The notes below the pieces were generated by a model. That model was not told where the DNA came from and searched no databases. It was given only the letters and a program-made list of their open reading frames with translations. DNA of 64,000 nucleotides from Pseudomonas nitroreducens TX1 (GTDB lineage: Bacteria > Pseudomonadota > Gammaproteobacteria > Pseudomonadales > Pseudomonadaceae), in NCBI RefSeq assembly GCF_000313755.1, contig NZ_AMZB01000138.1, positions 186,001-250,000 of the forward strand. Reading direction: 5' to 3'. Positions 11,421-20,419 of the stretch are shown here, piece after piece. Within the stretch, counting starts at the first letter, position 1, and the number at the start of each line of letters is the position of its first letter. The translations under genes and the position numbers were made by a program.

Positions 11421-13283
11421 TTAGATCCACAGCTTCTTAACGTCGCGGCCGCCGTAGATCAGGTTCACCATTGCACGGGTGACCAGAATGGCAGTGAACA
11501 TCGAGGTGAGAATACCCAGGGACATGGTCACGGCGAAGCCCTTCACCGGGCCGGTGCCCATGGCGTAGAGGATGCCGCCGACCAGCAGCGAGGTCAGGTT
11601 GGCGTCGATGATCGCGGTGAAGGCACGATTGAAGCCCTCATGGATTGCCCGCTGCGTCGACATGCCCGCCGCCAGTTCCTCGCGTATCCGCGAGAAGATC
11701 AGCACGTTGGCGTCCACCGCCATACCCATGGTCAGCACGATACCCGCGATACCCGGCAGGGTCAGGGTCGCACCGAGGATCGACATCAGCGCTACCAGCA
11801 TGACCATGTTGAAGCCCAGGGCCACGGTGGCGATCACGCCGAAGAAGCGGTAGATGACGATGATGAACAGGGAAACGAAGACCATGCCCCACAGGGAGGC
11901 GTCGATACCCTTGGCGATGTTGTCCGCACCCAGGCTCGGGCCGATGGTGCGCTCCTCGGCGAAGTACATCGGCGCAGCCAGGCCGCCAGCACGCAGCAGC
12001 AGGGCCAGTTCCGAGGACTCGCCCGGGGCGTCCAGGCCGGTGATACGGAACTGGTTGCCCAGCGGCGACTGGATGGTCGCCAGGCTGATGATCTGCTTCT
12101 CCTCCTTGAACGCAGGAACGGCGACTTCCTGCTCGACGCCGTCGACCACCTGCTTGGTGTAGCGGGTGATCGGCTTCTGCTCGATGAACACGACGGCCAT
12201 GCTGCGGCCGACATTGTTGCGGGTTGCGCGGTTCATCAGCTCGCCGCCGTGGCCATCCAGGCGGATGTTCACCTGCGGACGGCCGTTTTCGTCGAAGCTG
12301 GCGCTGGCGTCGGTGACCTGGTCACCGGTGATGATCACGCCACGTTCCAGGGTCGCCGGCGGACGACGCGGCTCGCGGAACTCGAAAGTCTCGGTGGAGG
12401 ACTTGATCGCGTCCGGCTCGGCGGCCAGGCGGAACTCCAGGTTGGCGGTCTTGCCGAGGATGCGCTTGGCTTCGGCGGTGTCCTGCACGCCCGGCAGTTC
12501 GACGACGATGCGGTTGGCGCCCTGACGCTGCACCAGCGGCTCGGACACGCCCAGCTCGTTCACCCGATTGCGGACGGTGGTCAGGTTCTGCTTGATCGAG
12601 TATTCACGGATTTCCGCCAGCTTGGTGGCGGTCATGGCCAGGCGCAGGACCTGCAGGCCATTGCGCTCGCTCTGGGTGGCTTCGAAATCGCGGAAATCCT
12701 TGGCGATGATCGACTTGGCCTTGTCCAGGTCGGCATCTTCGGTGAAGCCCAACTGGATACCACCGTCCTGCACGGGCAGGCTGCGGTAGCGCACGCGCTC
12801 TTTACGCAGGGCGCTCTTGATCTCGTTCTCGTAGACCTTCAGGCGAGCGTCAACAGCCTTGTCCATGTCCACTTCCAGCAGGAAGTGCACACCACCGGAC
12901 AGGTCCAGGCCCAGCTTCATCGGGTGCGCGGCGATATTGCGCAGCCAGTTCGGAGTGGTCTGGGCCAGGTTCAGGGCGACGACGTAGTCGTCACCCAGCG
13001 CGCGGCGGACGATGTCCTTGGCCGGCAGCTGGTCTTCCTGCTTGGCCAGGCGGATCAGGCCGCTGTTCTTGCCCAGCGAGCCTGCCTTGACGGCGATGCC
13101 GGCATCGGCGAGCGCTTTGCTGGCCTTGTCGACGTCGGCCTGGGTGACCTGCAGCGCGGTGCTCGCGCCGCTGATCTGGACGGCCGGGTCGTCAGGATAG
13201 AGGTTGGGTGCGGAATAGATGAAACCGACGGCCAGGACCGCCAGGATCAGCAGATACTTCCACAGGGGATACTTGTTGAGCAT
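11421..13283 (-). CDS. secD: Protein translocase subunit SecD
   Basis: Large partner of SecF. It is 620 aa with TM1 at about 8-26 and a periplasmic head with the GLDLSGGVHFLLEVD motif near residues 124-138. A block of five TM helices follows from about 450, including GMAVDANVLIFSRIREE. The long periplasmic P1/P4 region is full length. Second gene of yajC-secD-secF, which probably reads through from tgt/queA. Confidence 0.97.
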   Translation of the reverse strand: MLNKYPLWKYLLILAVLAVGFIYSAPNLYPDDPAVQISGASTALQVTQADVDKASKALADAGIAVKAGSLGKNSGLIRLAKQEDQLPAKDIVRRALGDDYVVALNLAQTTPNWLRNIAAHPMKLGLDLSGGVHFLLEVDMDKAVDARLKVYENEIKSALRKERVRYRSLPVQDGGIQLGFTEDADLDKAKSIIAKDFRDFEATQSERNGLQVLRLAMTATKLAEIREYSIKQNLTTVRNRVNELGVSEPLVQRQGANRIVVELPGVQDTAEAKRILGKTANLEFRLAAEPDAIKSSTETFEFREPRRPPATLERGVIITGDQVTDASASFDENGRPQVNIRLDGHGGELMNRATRNNVGRSMAVVFIEQKPITRYTKQVVDGVEQEVAVPAFKEEKQIISLATIQSPLGNQFRITGLDAPGESSELALLLRAGGLAAPMYFAEERTIGPSLGADNIAKGIDASLWGMVFVSLFIIVIYRFFGVIATVALGFNMVMLVALMSILGATLTLPGIAGIVLTMGMAVDANVLIFSRIREELAAGMSTQRAIHEGFNRAFTAIIDANLTSLLVGGILYAMGTGPVKGFAVTMSLGILTSMFTAILVTRAMVNLIYGGRDVKKLWI

Positions 13284-13347
13284 GACACCGCCCGTTATGA
13301 CGCGGGGCGCATCTTGCGCCCCGTCGGTTGGGTTTCTATGTGGAGAA

Positions 13348-13689
13348 TCAGATCGCCTTCAGGGTGCCTTTCGGCAGGGTCGCGGCGATCGCGGCCTTCT
13401 GGAACTTCAGCTCGACGTTGTCGGAAACCTCGACGACGACGAAGTCCTCGGCGACCTTGGTCACCTTGCCGGCGATGCCGGCGGAAGTGACGACTTCATC
13501 GCCCTTCTGCAGGCCGGACAGCAGGTTCTTGTGCTCTTTCGAACGCTTGGCCTGGGGACGCCAGATCATCAGGTAGAAGATGACCAGGAAACCGACCAGG
13601 AAAATCCACTCGAAGCCGGTGCCGGCCGGGCCTGCAGCAGCGGCGGGAGCTGCGGCGTCAGCGTAGGCAGCGGGAATCAGAAAACTCAT
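13348..13689 (-). CDS. yajC: Sec translocon accessory protein YajC
   Basis: Small inner-membrane partner of SecDF, 113 aa. It has an Ala-rich N-terminus (AYADAAAPAAAAGPAG), one TM helix (FEWIFLVGFLVIFYLMIWRP) and a basic cytosolic tail with GDEVVTSAGIAGKVTKV. The start at 13689 was chosen because the family begins MSFLIPAAYA. The upstream in-frame start would add six residues with no homology. Confidence 0.95.
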   Translation of the reverse strand: MSFLIPAAYADAAAPAAAAGPAGTGFEWIFLVGFLVIFYLMIWRPQAKRSKEHKNLLSGLQKGDEVVTSAGIAGKVTKVAEDFVVVEVSDNVELKFQKAAIAATLPKGTLKAI

Positions 13690-13728
13690 TGGAAACTCCT
13701 GTCTCAAAAGCTTTTTCGATAAGAAAGG

Positions 13729-14859
<1,131 letters not shown>

Positions 14860-15903
14860 TCAGTCCTCGGGGCCGCGCGGCGCGGGGTTGCGGGTAATGA
14901 ACATCGCGTCGCCGTAGCTGAAGAAGCGATAGCCCTGCTCCACTGCCGCCGCATAGGCAGCCATGGTCTCCGGATAGCCGGCGAAGGCGGAGACCAGCAT
15001 CAGCAGCGTGGACTCCGGCAGGTGGAAATTGGTGACCAGGGCATCGACCACGTGGAACGGCCGCCCGGGGAAAATGAAGATGTCGGTGTCGCCGCTGAAC
15101 GGCTTGAGCACGCCGTCACGGGCGGCGCTTTCCAGCGAACGCACGCTGGTGGTGCCGACAGCGACCACACGCCCACCGCGCGCCCTGCAGGCGGCCACAG
15201 CGTCGACCACGTCCTGGCTGACCTCCAGCCACTCATTGTGCATGTGGTGGTCTTCGATGCGCTCCACGCGTACCGGCTGGAAGGTGCCGGCGCCGACGTG
15301 CAGGGTGACGAAGGCCGTTTCCACGCCCTTGGCGCGGATCGATTCCAGCAGCGCCTCGTCGAAATGCAGGCCGGCAGTCGGCGCGGCCACGGCGCCGGCG
15401 CGTTCTGCATAGACGGTCTGGTAACGCTCGCGGTCGGCGTCTTCGTCCGGACGGTCTATATAAGGCGGCAGCGGCATGTGGCCGACGCGTTCCAGCAGCG
15501 GCAGTACGTCCTCGCTGAAGCCCAGTTCGAACAGCGCGTCGTGGCGCTGCAGCATTTCCGCCTCGCCACCGCCGTCGATGAGGATCTTCGAACCCGGCTT
15601 GGGGGATTTGCTGGAGCGCACGTGGGCCAGCACGCGGTGGCTGTCCAGCACGCGCTCCACGAGGATTTCCAGCTTGCCGCCGGAGGCCTTCTGGCCGAAC
15701 AGGCGGGCAGGGATCACCCGGGTGTTGTTGAACACCATCAGGTCACCCGGCTTGAGGAAGCCGAGGATGTCAGCGAATTGCCGATGGCTGAGCTCGCCGC
15801 TCGGACCGTCCAGCACCAGCAGACGGCTGGAGCGGCGCTCTGGAAGCGGATGGCGGGCGATCAGCGCCTCGGGCAGGTCGAAATGAAAGTCAGCGACACG
15901 CAT
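14860..15903 (-). CDS. queA: S-adenosylmethionine:tRNA ribosyltransferase-isomerase
   Basis: Converts preQ1 in tRNA to epoxyqueuosine with the ribose of AdoMet. It is 347 aa from the ATG at 15903 ([20 protein letters not shown]). Typical motifs are [35 protein letters not shown] and [10 protein letters not shown]. Upstream in-frame codons reach 15930 but do not match the family. First gene of the run into tgt-yajC-secDF, and convergent with nothing on its 5' side except tRNA-Leu, which is divergent. Confidence 0.96.
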   Translation of the reverse strand: MRVADFHFDLPEALIARHPLPERRSSRLLVLDGPSGELSHRQFADILGFLKPGDLMVFNNTRVIPARLFGQKASGGKLEILVERVLDSHRVLAHVRSSKSPKPGSKILIDGGGEAEMLQRHDALFELGFSEDVLPLLERVGHMPLPPYIDRPDEDADRERYQTVYAERAGAVAAPTAGLHFDEALLESIRAKGVETAFVTLHVGAGTFQPVRVERIEDHHMHNEWLEVSQDVVDAVAACRARGGRVVAVGTTSVRSLESAARDGVLKPFSGDTDIFIFPGRPFHVVDALVTNFHLPESTLLMLVSAFAGYPETMAAYAAAVEQGYRFFSYGDAMFITRNPAPRGPED

Positions 15904-15969
15904 GGCGAGAGCTATCTGGAAGGGGCGCACATCTTACTGGAATTGCCAATTTCTGACCAATCGAGCCGA

Positions 15970-15998
15970 TTGACCGACGCCGAGCGCCTCCCTATACT
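15970..15998 (+). promoter_or_regulatory. Sigma-70 promoter of tRNA-Leu
   Basis: TTGACC (15970-15975), a 17-bp spacer, then TATACT (15993-15998), a near-consensus pair. The -10 ends 11 bp before the first base of the tRNA. Confidence 0.85.
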
Positions 15999-16009
15999 GC
16001 CGCGCCATT

Positions 16010-16095
16010 GCCTCGGTGGCGGAATGGTAGACGCGGCGGATTCAAAATCCGTTTCTGGCGACAGAGTGAGAGTTCGAGTCTCTCCCGGGGCACCA
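16010..16095 (+). tRNA. tRNA-Leu (anticodon CAA)
   Basis: 86-nt class II tRNA. The acceptor stem GCCTCGG pairs with CCGGGGC, allowing one G-U type pair. The anticodon loop TTCAAAA gives CAA, so it reads UUG. A long variable arm is present, the T loop is TTCGAGT, and an encoded CCA lies at 16093-16095. The 3' end is the left boundary of an integrated element, and the element supplies the bases after the crossover, so the gene stays whole. Confidence 0.96.
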
Positions 16096-16105
16096 CCACA
16101 TAGTT
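16071..16105 (+). repeat. attL: 3' end of tRNA-Leu plus downstream bases
   Basis: 35 bp beginning in the T arm and ending 10 bp beyond CCA. It matches 34584-34618 with one mismatch (T at 16081 versus C at 34594), leaving a perfect 24-bp core at 16082-16105. Similarity resumes after a short divergent stretch and covers the terminator up to about 16178. Confidence 0.9.
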
Positions 16106-16139
16106 TCAGGACTTCCCAAGAAATCCCGAAACCCACGAA

Positions 16140-16166
16140 GAACCGGCCCTCTGGCCGGTTTTTTGT
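16140..16166 (+). terminator. Terminator after tRNA-Leu (element-side copy)
   Basis: AACCGGCC-CTCT-GGCCGGTT followed by TTTT, 45 bp past the tRNA. A nearly identical hairpin lies at 34650-34677 beyond attR, so the target-site duplication or homology includes the terminator. Confidence 0.85.
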
Positions 16167-16207
16167 TGCCTGCGATTCCCAACCAAACCCTTGTAAGCCC
16201 ATCGATT

Positions 16208-16227
16208 TGGGGGCATATATGGGGGAA
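16208..16227 (+). promoter_or_regulatory. Probable integrase arm-type sites, left end
   Basis: Two direct copies, TGGGGGCA (16208) and TGGGGGAA (16220), with a 12-bp period. The same motif occurs twice with the same 12-bp period near the right end (34511 and 34523). Similar G-run repeats lie near attachment sites of other P4-type integrases. Binding is inferred. Confidence 0.6.
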
Positions 16228-16258
16228 TCTGAGTTCGGTCACGGACGATTCCCCCAGA

Positions 16259-16708
16259 ATGAGCGCAACCCTAGACGACTCGGGCCTCTCAGCCCTGCAG
16301 CCCAAAGACCGCCCCTACAAGATAAGTGCCGGCGCCGGCCTCTTCCTGGAGGTGGACCCCCACGGCTCGAAACTGTGGCGTCTCAAGTACCGGTTCGGCG
16401 GCAAGGAAAACAGGATCTCCCTGGGCGCCTTTCCGGCAGTCTCCTTGGAGCAGGCACGCCAGGCTCGCGATGAAGCTCGCACAATGCTGAAAGCCGGCAC
16501 CGATCCGAGCGCAGTGCGGAAAGAGGCGAAGGCTGAGCAACAGAATCAGCGCGCAAGGGCGAAGGCCTTCCGCTTGGTGATGTCGCTGGATGGCGCACTC
16601 ACCATCGAAACACCGGCGCAAATCCTCAATCTCAATCCAGCCCAGACGGCAGCCATCCGCGCCTTCCTTCACGCAGTCCCCACGGGAGGCTCCGATGCCT
16701 CTGACTGA
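16259..16708 (+). CDS. Stand-alone integrase arm-DNA-binding domain (DUF4102-like) protein
   Basis: 149-aa protein whose first 90 residues closely resemble the arm-binding domain of the integrase encoded next. Compare RPYKISAGAGLFLEVDPHGS with KPYKLSDAQGLYLLINPNGS, and the shared GSKLWRLKYR. It has no core-binding or catalytic domain. The tail (TIETPAQILNLNPAQTAAIR) is unrelated to integrase. The stop codon lies 14 bp inside the int gene, so the two are probably coupled. It could be an integrase remnant, but the open frame, distinct tail and overlap suggest a functional partner that binds the same arm sites. Confidence 0.75.
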   Translation: MSATLDDSGLSALQPKDRPYKISAGAGLFLEVDPHGSKLWRLKYRFGGKENRISLGAFPAVSLEQARQARDEARTMLKAGTDPSAVRKEAKAEQQNQRARAKAFRLVMSLDGALTIETPAQILNLNPAQTAAIRAFLHAVPTGGSDASD

Positions 16709-17897
16709 TAGCGCCATCAAGGCAGCCAAGCCGAAGGAAAAGCCGTACAAGCTCAGCGACGCTCAGGGCCTCTACCTGCTGATCAATCCCAACGGTTCGA
16801 AGCTGTGGCGGCTCAAGTACCGGGTGCGGGGAACTGAGAAAGGGCTGGCGCTCGGCACCTATCCAACGGTCACCCTGCTGCAGGCGCGCAAGAAGCGCGA
16901 CGATGCACGTCAGCAACTAGCTGAGGGCAAAGACCCATCCCTAGAGCGAAAGGCGCAGAGAGAGGCCGAGATTATCGACAGCCTAACCTTTGAGGTAATA
17001 GCTCGCGAGTGGCATGAGTACCGTCGCCCGCGGTGGGCAAAATCCACAGCCGACAAAACCATGGCCTACCTTGAGTCGGATCTGATTCCGGCGCTCGGCA
17101 AGACACCATTCAAGGCAATCACCCGGCCGGACCTGGTGGCGCTGGTTCGAAGCATCGAGGCGCGCGGTGCATTCAACGTCGCCAAGAAGTCGCGTCAGTG
17201 GCTTAGCCAGATCTTCCGCTACGGGTTGGCCAAGGGAGTGATCGAGCTGAATCCCGCCACGGACCTGGACGTGGTCGCTGCTCATGCCCCTACGCTCAGG
17301 CATCACCCCCACGTTTCATTCCAGGAGCTTCCCCAGCTACTGCAGCGAATCGATGAGGCACGCATCAACTTGCTGACCAAGCACGCAATCCATTTGCTGG
17401 TGCTCACAGCAGTTCGACCTGGTGAACTCCGCATGGCGCCCTGGAGCGAGTTCGACCTGAAGAAGGCTACCTGGACGATCCCGAAGGAACGGATGAAGGC
17501 ACGCCGCCCCCACATCGTCCCCCTCCCCCGCCAGGCTGTCGCCATCCTCAAGGAGCTCCACGAAGTCACCGGTGAATACGAGCTGGTCTTCGCCGGTAGG
17601 AACAACACCAAGCGCCCGATGAGCGAGAACACCATCAACAAGGCGCTGAGCGAAGCCGGGTACAAGGATCGGCAAACCGGCCACGGCTTCCGACACCTGC
17701 TCAGCACCGAGCTGAACAGCCGTGGCTACAACCGGGACTGGATCGAAAAGCAGCTGGCGCACGGTGACAAGGACGAGATGCGGGACACTTACAACCACGC
17801 AACCTACCTCGAGCAGCGACGCGAGATGATGCAGGCTTGGGCAGATTCATTGCACAGCACAGTTAGTGCGGACCGATCAGGAGACAGCGGAGCGTGA
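16695..17897 (+). CDS. int: P4-type tyrosine integrase
   Basis: Site-specific recombinase of 400 aa. The arm-binding domain covers residues 4-90, the core-binding SAM-like domain about 95-200, and the catalytic domain about 205-385. Catalytic residues seen are Arg241 (TAVRPGELRMAPW), a lysine in the KERMKARR hairpin, His330-x-x-Arg333 (HGFRHLL), His356 (LAHGDKDEMR) and the nucleophile Tyr366 (or Tyr371) in TYNHATYLEQRREMM. The start at 16695 has GGGAGG in good position. It lies beside attL, as expected for recombination into the tRNA-Leu 3' end. Confidence 0.95.
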   Translation: MPLTDSAIKAAKPKEKPYKLSDAQGLYLLINPNGSKLWRLKYRVRGTEKGLALGTYPTVTLLQARKKRDDARQQLAEGKDPSLERKAQREAEIIDSLTFEVIAREWHEYRRPRWAKSTADKTMAYLESDLIPALGKTPFKAITRPDLVALVRSIEARGAFNVAKKSRQWLSQIFRYGLAKGVIELNPATDLDVVAAHAPTLRHHPHVSFQELPQLLQRIDEARINLLTKHAIHLLVLTAVRPGELRMAPWSEFDLKKATWTIPKERMKARRPHIVPLPRQAVAILKELHEVTGEYELVFAGRNNTKRPMSENTINKALSEAGYKDRQTGHGFRHLLSTELNSRGYNRDWIEKQLAHGDKDEMRDTYNHATYLEQRREMMQAWADSLHSTVSADRSGDSGA

Positions 17898-18592
17898 GTA
17901 CATTTAACCGATCGATTTTGTTCTTACGCTTCGAGGAAGTCGTATGGCCCGGGGGAATTAGCAACATCCCGCCAGCGCTTGATGAGGCAGTAATTGAAGC
18001 GGTAGAGAGAGTGGCTCAGCGATTCGGCATTACGCTGGACGGTTCAGCAAAAAACTCAGAAGCCATTCAAGAAGCCGTGGAAGATAGCTTGATACCAATG
18101 CAGTACTTCTTGGATCGATCTACGTCGGCTCATCATTTTGCGAGAATCGCGGAAAAGGAAGGACGGTATTTCGCCGCAATTTCCGGAGAGATTTTCAGAG
18201 ACCCAGAATTTGAAGAAGACGACCTCGCGGCGCTAGAAGCACTCGCTGTTTATCAACTGAGCGCCCTCGCGCATGCACATCAGAAGGGAAAACTGGATCT
18301 CGTCTTAGCGATATCAGCAGACCTCTTCGAAATAAATCTAAAAATCGGCCAAAAGCAGATATCGAAAGAGATCAGCAAGATGGCCTCTCAAAAAGCCAAG
18401 AAGCGCCATCAAGGGATGAACGCCCTCAAAGCAGAGATTCTCGCGGACTGGCAGGAGCACAAATTTGAGTACGAGAGCCGCTCGGACTACGCCAGGATCA
18501 TGGGGGAGTTGAAAGGTATTAAGTACCGGACACTTTACGAATGGCTGGCCACCTATGAGCGCCAGCTTCAGGAAATGCACAATCAGCCGTGA
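17894..18592 (+). CDS. Unknown protein with HTH-like C-terminus, coupled to int
   Basis: 232 aa from a GTG start that overlaps the int stop by 4 bp (GTGA), so it is cotranslated with int. It is soluble, rich in acidic and helical segments, with no signal peptide. The C-terminal third is basic and helical (MASQKAKKRHQGMNALKAEI), ending in YARIMGELKGIKYRTLYEWL, which could form a helix-turn-helix. No family recognised. The position suggests a role in integration/excision control or in binding the palindromes just downstream. Confidence 0.7.
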   Translation: MSTFNRSILFLRFEEVVWPGGISNIPPALDEAVIEAVERVAQRFGITLDGSAKNSEAIQEAVEDSLIPMQYFLDRSTSAHHFARIAEKEGRYFAAISGEIFRDPEFEEDDLAALEALAVYQLSALAHAHQKGKLDLVLAISADLFEINLKIGQKQISKEISKMASQKAKKRHQGMNALKAEILADWQEHKFEYESRSDYARIMGELKGIKYRTLYEWLATYERQLQEMHNQP

Positions 18593-18596
18593 CATT

Positions 18597-18646
18597 TACA
18601 GTCTGCCAGCAGACTGTACAGCCAGCAGGCACGGTGTACAGTCTGC
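18597..18646 (+). promoter_or_regulatory. Operator-like 22-bp palindrome and second half-site
   Basis: TACAGTCTGC-CA-GCAGACTGTA is a perfect 22-bp palindrome at 18597-18618. A second TACAGTCTGC starts at 18637, exactly 40 bp (about four helical turns) later, with a degraded right half. The pair lies in the 137-bp gap before alpA and starts 5 bp past the preceding stop. It is probably the binding site of a dimeric regulator encoded by the element. Confidence 0.65.
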
Positions 18647-18729
18647 AAGCAGAGCGGTCTACCGTCACGCTATAGCTGCCGCCTATTTTGCCTCCGTCGT
18701 TACTCACAACGCTCTAGGAGGCACAATTA

Positions 18730-18966
18730 ATGACCAGCACCTTCAACCCTTCCCGTAGCGGCTCTAAACCCACGAACCGCTTCATCAAACTGGCGTCCGT
18801 CAAATCCCTTACCACTCTCTCGACCTCTGAAATCTACCGTCGGATCGGCGCTGGAAAATTCCCCCAACAGATCATGCTCGGCCCCAAGTCCGCGGTGTGG
18901 ATCGAGGGCGAAGTCATCCAGTGGTGCGAGGCACGCATCGCGGAAAGCCGCGGGGAGGCTGTCTAA
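18730..18966 (+). CDS. AlpA-family phage regulatory protein
   Basis: 78-aa MerR-like winged-helix protein of the AlpA/excisionase group. The motif FIKLASVKSLTTLSTSEIYRRIGAGKFPQQIMLGPKSAVW is typical (KFPxxxxLGPxxxxW), with W-x-E-x-E-V-x-x-W at the C-terminal strand. A strong ribosome site (AGGAGG) lies 9 bases before the start. AlpA-type proteins control excision and early transcription of P4-like elements. It follows the palindromic operator. Confidence 0.9.
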   Translation: MTSTFNPSRSGSKPTNRFIKLASVKSLTTLSTSEIYRRIGAGKFPQQIMLGPKSAVWIEGEVIQWCEARIAESRGEAV

Positions 18967-19230
18967 ATGCAGACCTCCGACAGCGCGACCGAAGCGCAAC
19001 GCGCTCGCCTCTTGGCTCGGGTCCAGGAAAGCCCCATCGACACCTTGAGCGCGCGAACCGAACTCAACATCCTCCATCCCGCTGCGCGCATCCAGGAGCT
19101 CCGCGACCGCGGCTATCCGATCAAGACCCACCTGATCACCAAGACCGACGAGCACGGCCGCAAGCATCAGCGAGTAGCGCTGTACTACATCGGCATCCTG
19201 CCCCAGGACGAAGGGAGGGCGGTCGCATGA
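18967..19230 (+). CDS. Small winged helix-turn-helix protein (HTH_39-like)
   Basis: 87 aa immediately after alpA. The central part, DTLSARTELNILHPAARIQELRDRGYPIKT, fits the small phage HTH family in which a helix pair is followed by a wing with ITKTDEHGRKHQRVALYYI. Probably DNA-binding. Its stop overlaps the start of the KilA-N gene (ATGA). Confidence 0.75.
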   Translation: MQTSDSATEAQRARLLARVQESPIDTLSARTELNILHPAARIQELRDRGYPIKTHLITKTDEHGRKHQRVALYYIGILPQDEGRAVA

Positions 19231-19967
19231 TCGCTCGGATCATCCCCGCGGAATTTGAAGGCCAGGCCGTCAGCTTCACCTCGGATGGCTGGATCAACGC
19301 CACTACCGCGGCCTCGCTGTTTGGCCAAGAACCCAGAGACTGGCTACGCCTTCATGAGACTGAAGCGTATGCACGCGCACTCGCCAAGCGCCTGAGCATT
19401 CCTTTTGAGCCCCGGCTAATCAAGAGGCGATCCAGCTCGAAAGTCTCCGGCGGCAATTCGGGTTTCCGCCCCGAATTGAGCAACTGCGCGGGGTTGGTTA
19501 TCACCAAACGGGGATCGACCAACAATGGTGGCGGGACGTGGCTCCACCCGAAACTGGCCGTCGCCTTCGCACGCTGGCTCTCGCCTGATTTCGCCGTCTG
19601 GTGCGACATGCAGATGGACGCTCTTCTGCGAAGCGACAACTCCAAATGGGAGCAGGTACGTCAGCAATCCGCCACAAGCTACCGCGGCATGTGCGCCGCT
19701 CTCGCAGTAACCCTGGAGGCAGCGGGCCGACAACCGAAGGCACACCACTTCATGAACGAGGCCAGACTGATCAACGAAGTTGTGGCCGGCGTGTTCTCGG
19801 GGCGTGATCGAGACCAACTGAGCGAAGGCGAGCTGGCGCTGATCACTCTGATGGAGGTGCGCAACGTCCTGCTCCTGGGCCAAGGCAAGACCTACCAGGA
19901 ACGCAAGGACGGGCTGCTGTCCTATGTCGCGACGATTCGGGGCGCTCGCCTCGAAGGAGCGGCGTAA
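19227..19967 (+). CDS. KilA-N domain protein
   Basis: 246 aa. An N-terminal KilA-N domain (about residues 8-130) shows GWINATTAASLFGQEPRDWL and GGGTWLHPKLAVAFARWLSP, the standard signatures, ending FAVWCDMQMDAL. The rest (about 150-246) is helical and not recognised. KilA-N proteins are DNA-binding phage proteins, often antirepressor-like. Starts on the ATGA of the previous gene. A reading frame that would continue from its TAATG is treated separately because it crosses a structured RNA. Confidence 0.88.
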   Translation: MIARIIPAEFEGQAVSFTSDGWINATTAASLFGQEPRDWLRLHETEAYARALAKRLSIPFEPRLIKRRSSSKVSGGNSGFRPELSNCAGLVITKRGSTNNGGGTWLHPKLAVAFARWLSPDFAVWCDMQMDALLRSDNSKWEQVRQQSATSYRGMCAALAVTLEAAGRQPKAHHFMNEARLINEVVAGVFSGRDRDQLSEGELALITLMEVRNVLLLGQGKTYQERKDGLLSYVATIRGARLEGAA

Positions 19968-20000
19968 TGGACGCCCTTGCACTCACCTCCCTCCGGGGGT

Positions 20001-20098
20001 ATGGTTTGCCCGTCACGGTAAATCCCGTGTCCGGGCGTCGCGGCCCGAACTACCTAAGGCGCACAAGCGCCCATCACCTCATTGCTGGCGCTTTTTTT
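20001..20098 (+). ncRNA. Probable C4-type antisense RNA (phage immunity RNA)
   Basis: A stem GCCCG-T-CACGG / CCGTG-TC-CGGGC (20008-20036, 6-nt loop) is followed by GCGTCGCGGCCC and then a terminator: AAGCGCC (20065-20071), a 15-nt loop, GGCGCTT and seven T in total. The TGCCCGTC...CCGGGCG core and its place before a small ORF fit the C4 RNA of P1/P7 and the P4 cI immunity RNA, which pair with their own leader to end transcription early. Exact ends are not known. Confidence 0.65.
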
Positions 20099-20136
20099 GT
20101 GCTCGCAATGTCGCTCTATGGTGGCGGCTGTGCGTG

Positions 20137-20230
20137 GGACACCTTCGGGTGTGCCGGCTTCCTTGGGTGCCGGTCCGCGAACCTGCGTACAGTTGCCACC
20201 TCCCTTCGCGTCGCGGCGAACGGTGGCAGC
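20137..20230 (+). promoter_or_regulatory. Structured leader downstream of the C4-like RNA
   Basis: A hairpin with a UUCG tetraloop (ACACC-TTCG-GGTGT, 20139-20152) is followed by a long stem, TGCCACC / GGTGGCA with an inner TTCGC / GCGAA (20192-20230). It ends 10 bases before the AAGGAG ribosome site of the 54-aa ORF. In P1/P4-type systems this is the region targeted by the antisense RNA; that role is inferred here. Confidence 0.5.
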
Positions 20231-20254
20231 TCCATTACCCAAGGAGCTTCACCT

Positions 20255-20419
20255 ATGCGCACCAGCAATCCGTTTGCACGTGCCGCAGCTCTCCGGGCAA
20301 TTGCCCTGGCTGCACTCCGTGCTGATTCCTCCCTCTCTGTTCGTCTCGCTCGCTACAACGCCGCCATGGCCAAAGTCCGCGCGCTCGAAGCGCAGGGGGT
20401 GGACCATGCAGCAAGTTAA
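20255..20419 (+). CDS. Small protein (54 aa) behind the structured leader
   Basis: Opens MRTSNPFARAAALRAIALAA and is Ala/Arg-rich, probably one or two amphipathic helices. AAGGAG lies 8 bases upstream of the ATG. A longer open frame from 19967 shares its stop but would translate through the C4-like RNA, its terminator and the leader hairpins, so I treat only the 3' part as coding. Overlaps the next gene by 14 bp. Function unknown; similar small ORFs sit behind the immunity region of P4-like elements and are often labelled Ash or Icd-like. Confidence 0.6.
   Translation: MRTSNPFARAAALRAIALAALRADSSLSVRLARYNAAMAKVRALEAQGVDHAAS

Noticed and set aside
11262..13490. 742-codon frame opposite secD
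   Set aside because: Antisense shadow. secD on the other strand has full SecD signatures.
16259..16708. Reading the arm-domain gene as a frameshifted integrase fragment
   Set aside because: The open frame, unrelated C-terminal tail and a separate complete integrase with its own arm domain argue against a simple break. It remains possible.
19967..20254. 5' part of a 150-codon open frame following the KilA-N gene (TAATG overlap)
   Set aside because: It crosses the C4-like stem, an intrinsic terminator and leader hairpins, and its composition is not protein-like. Only the 3' part behind AAGGAG was kept.
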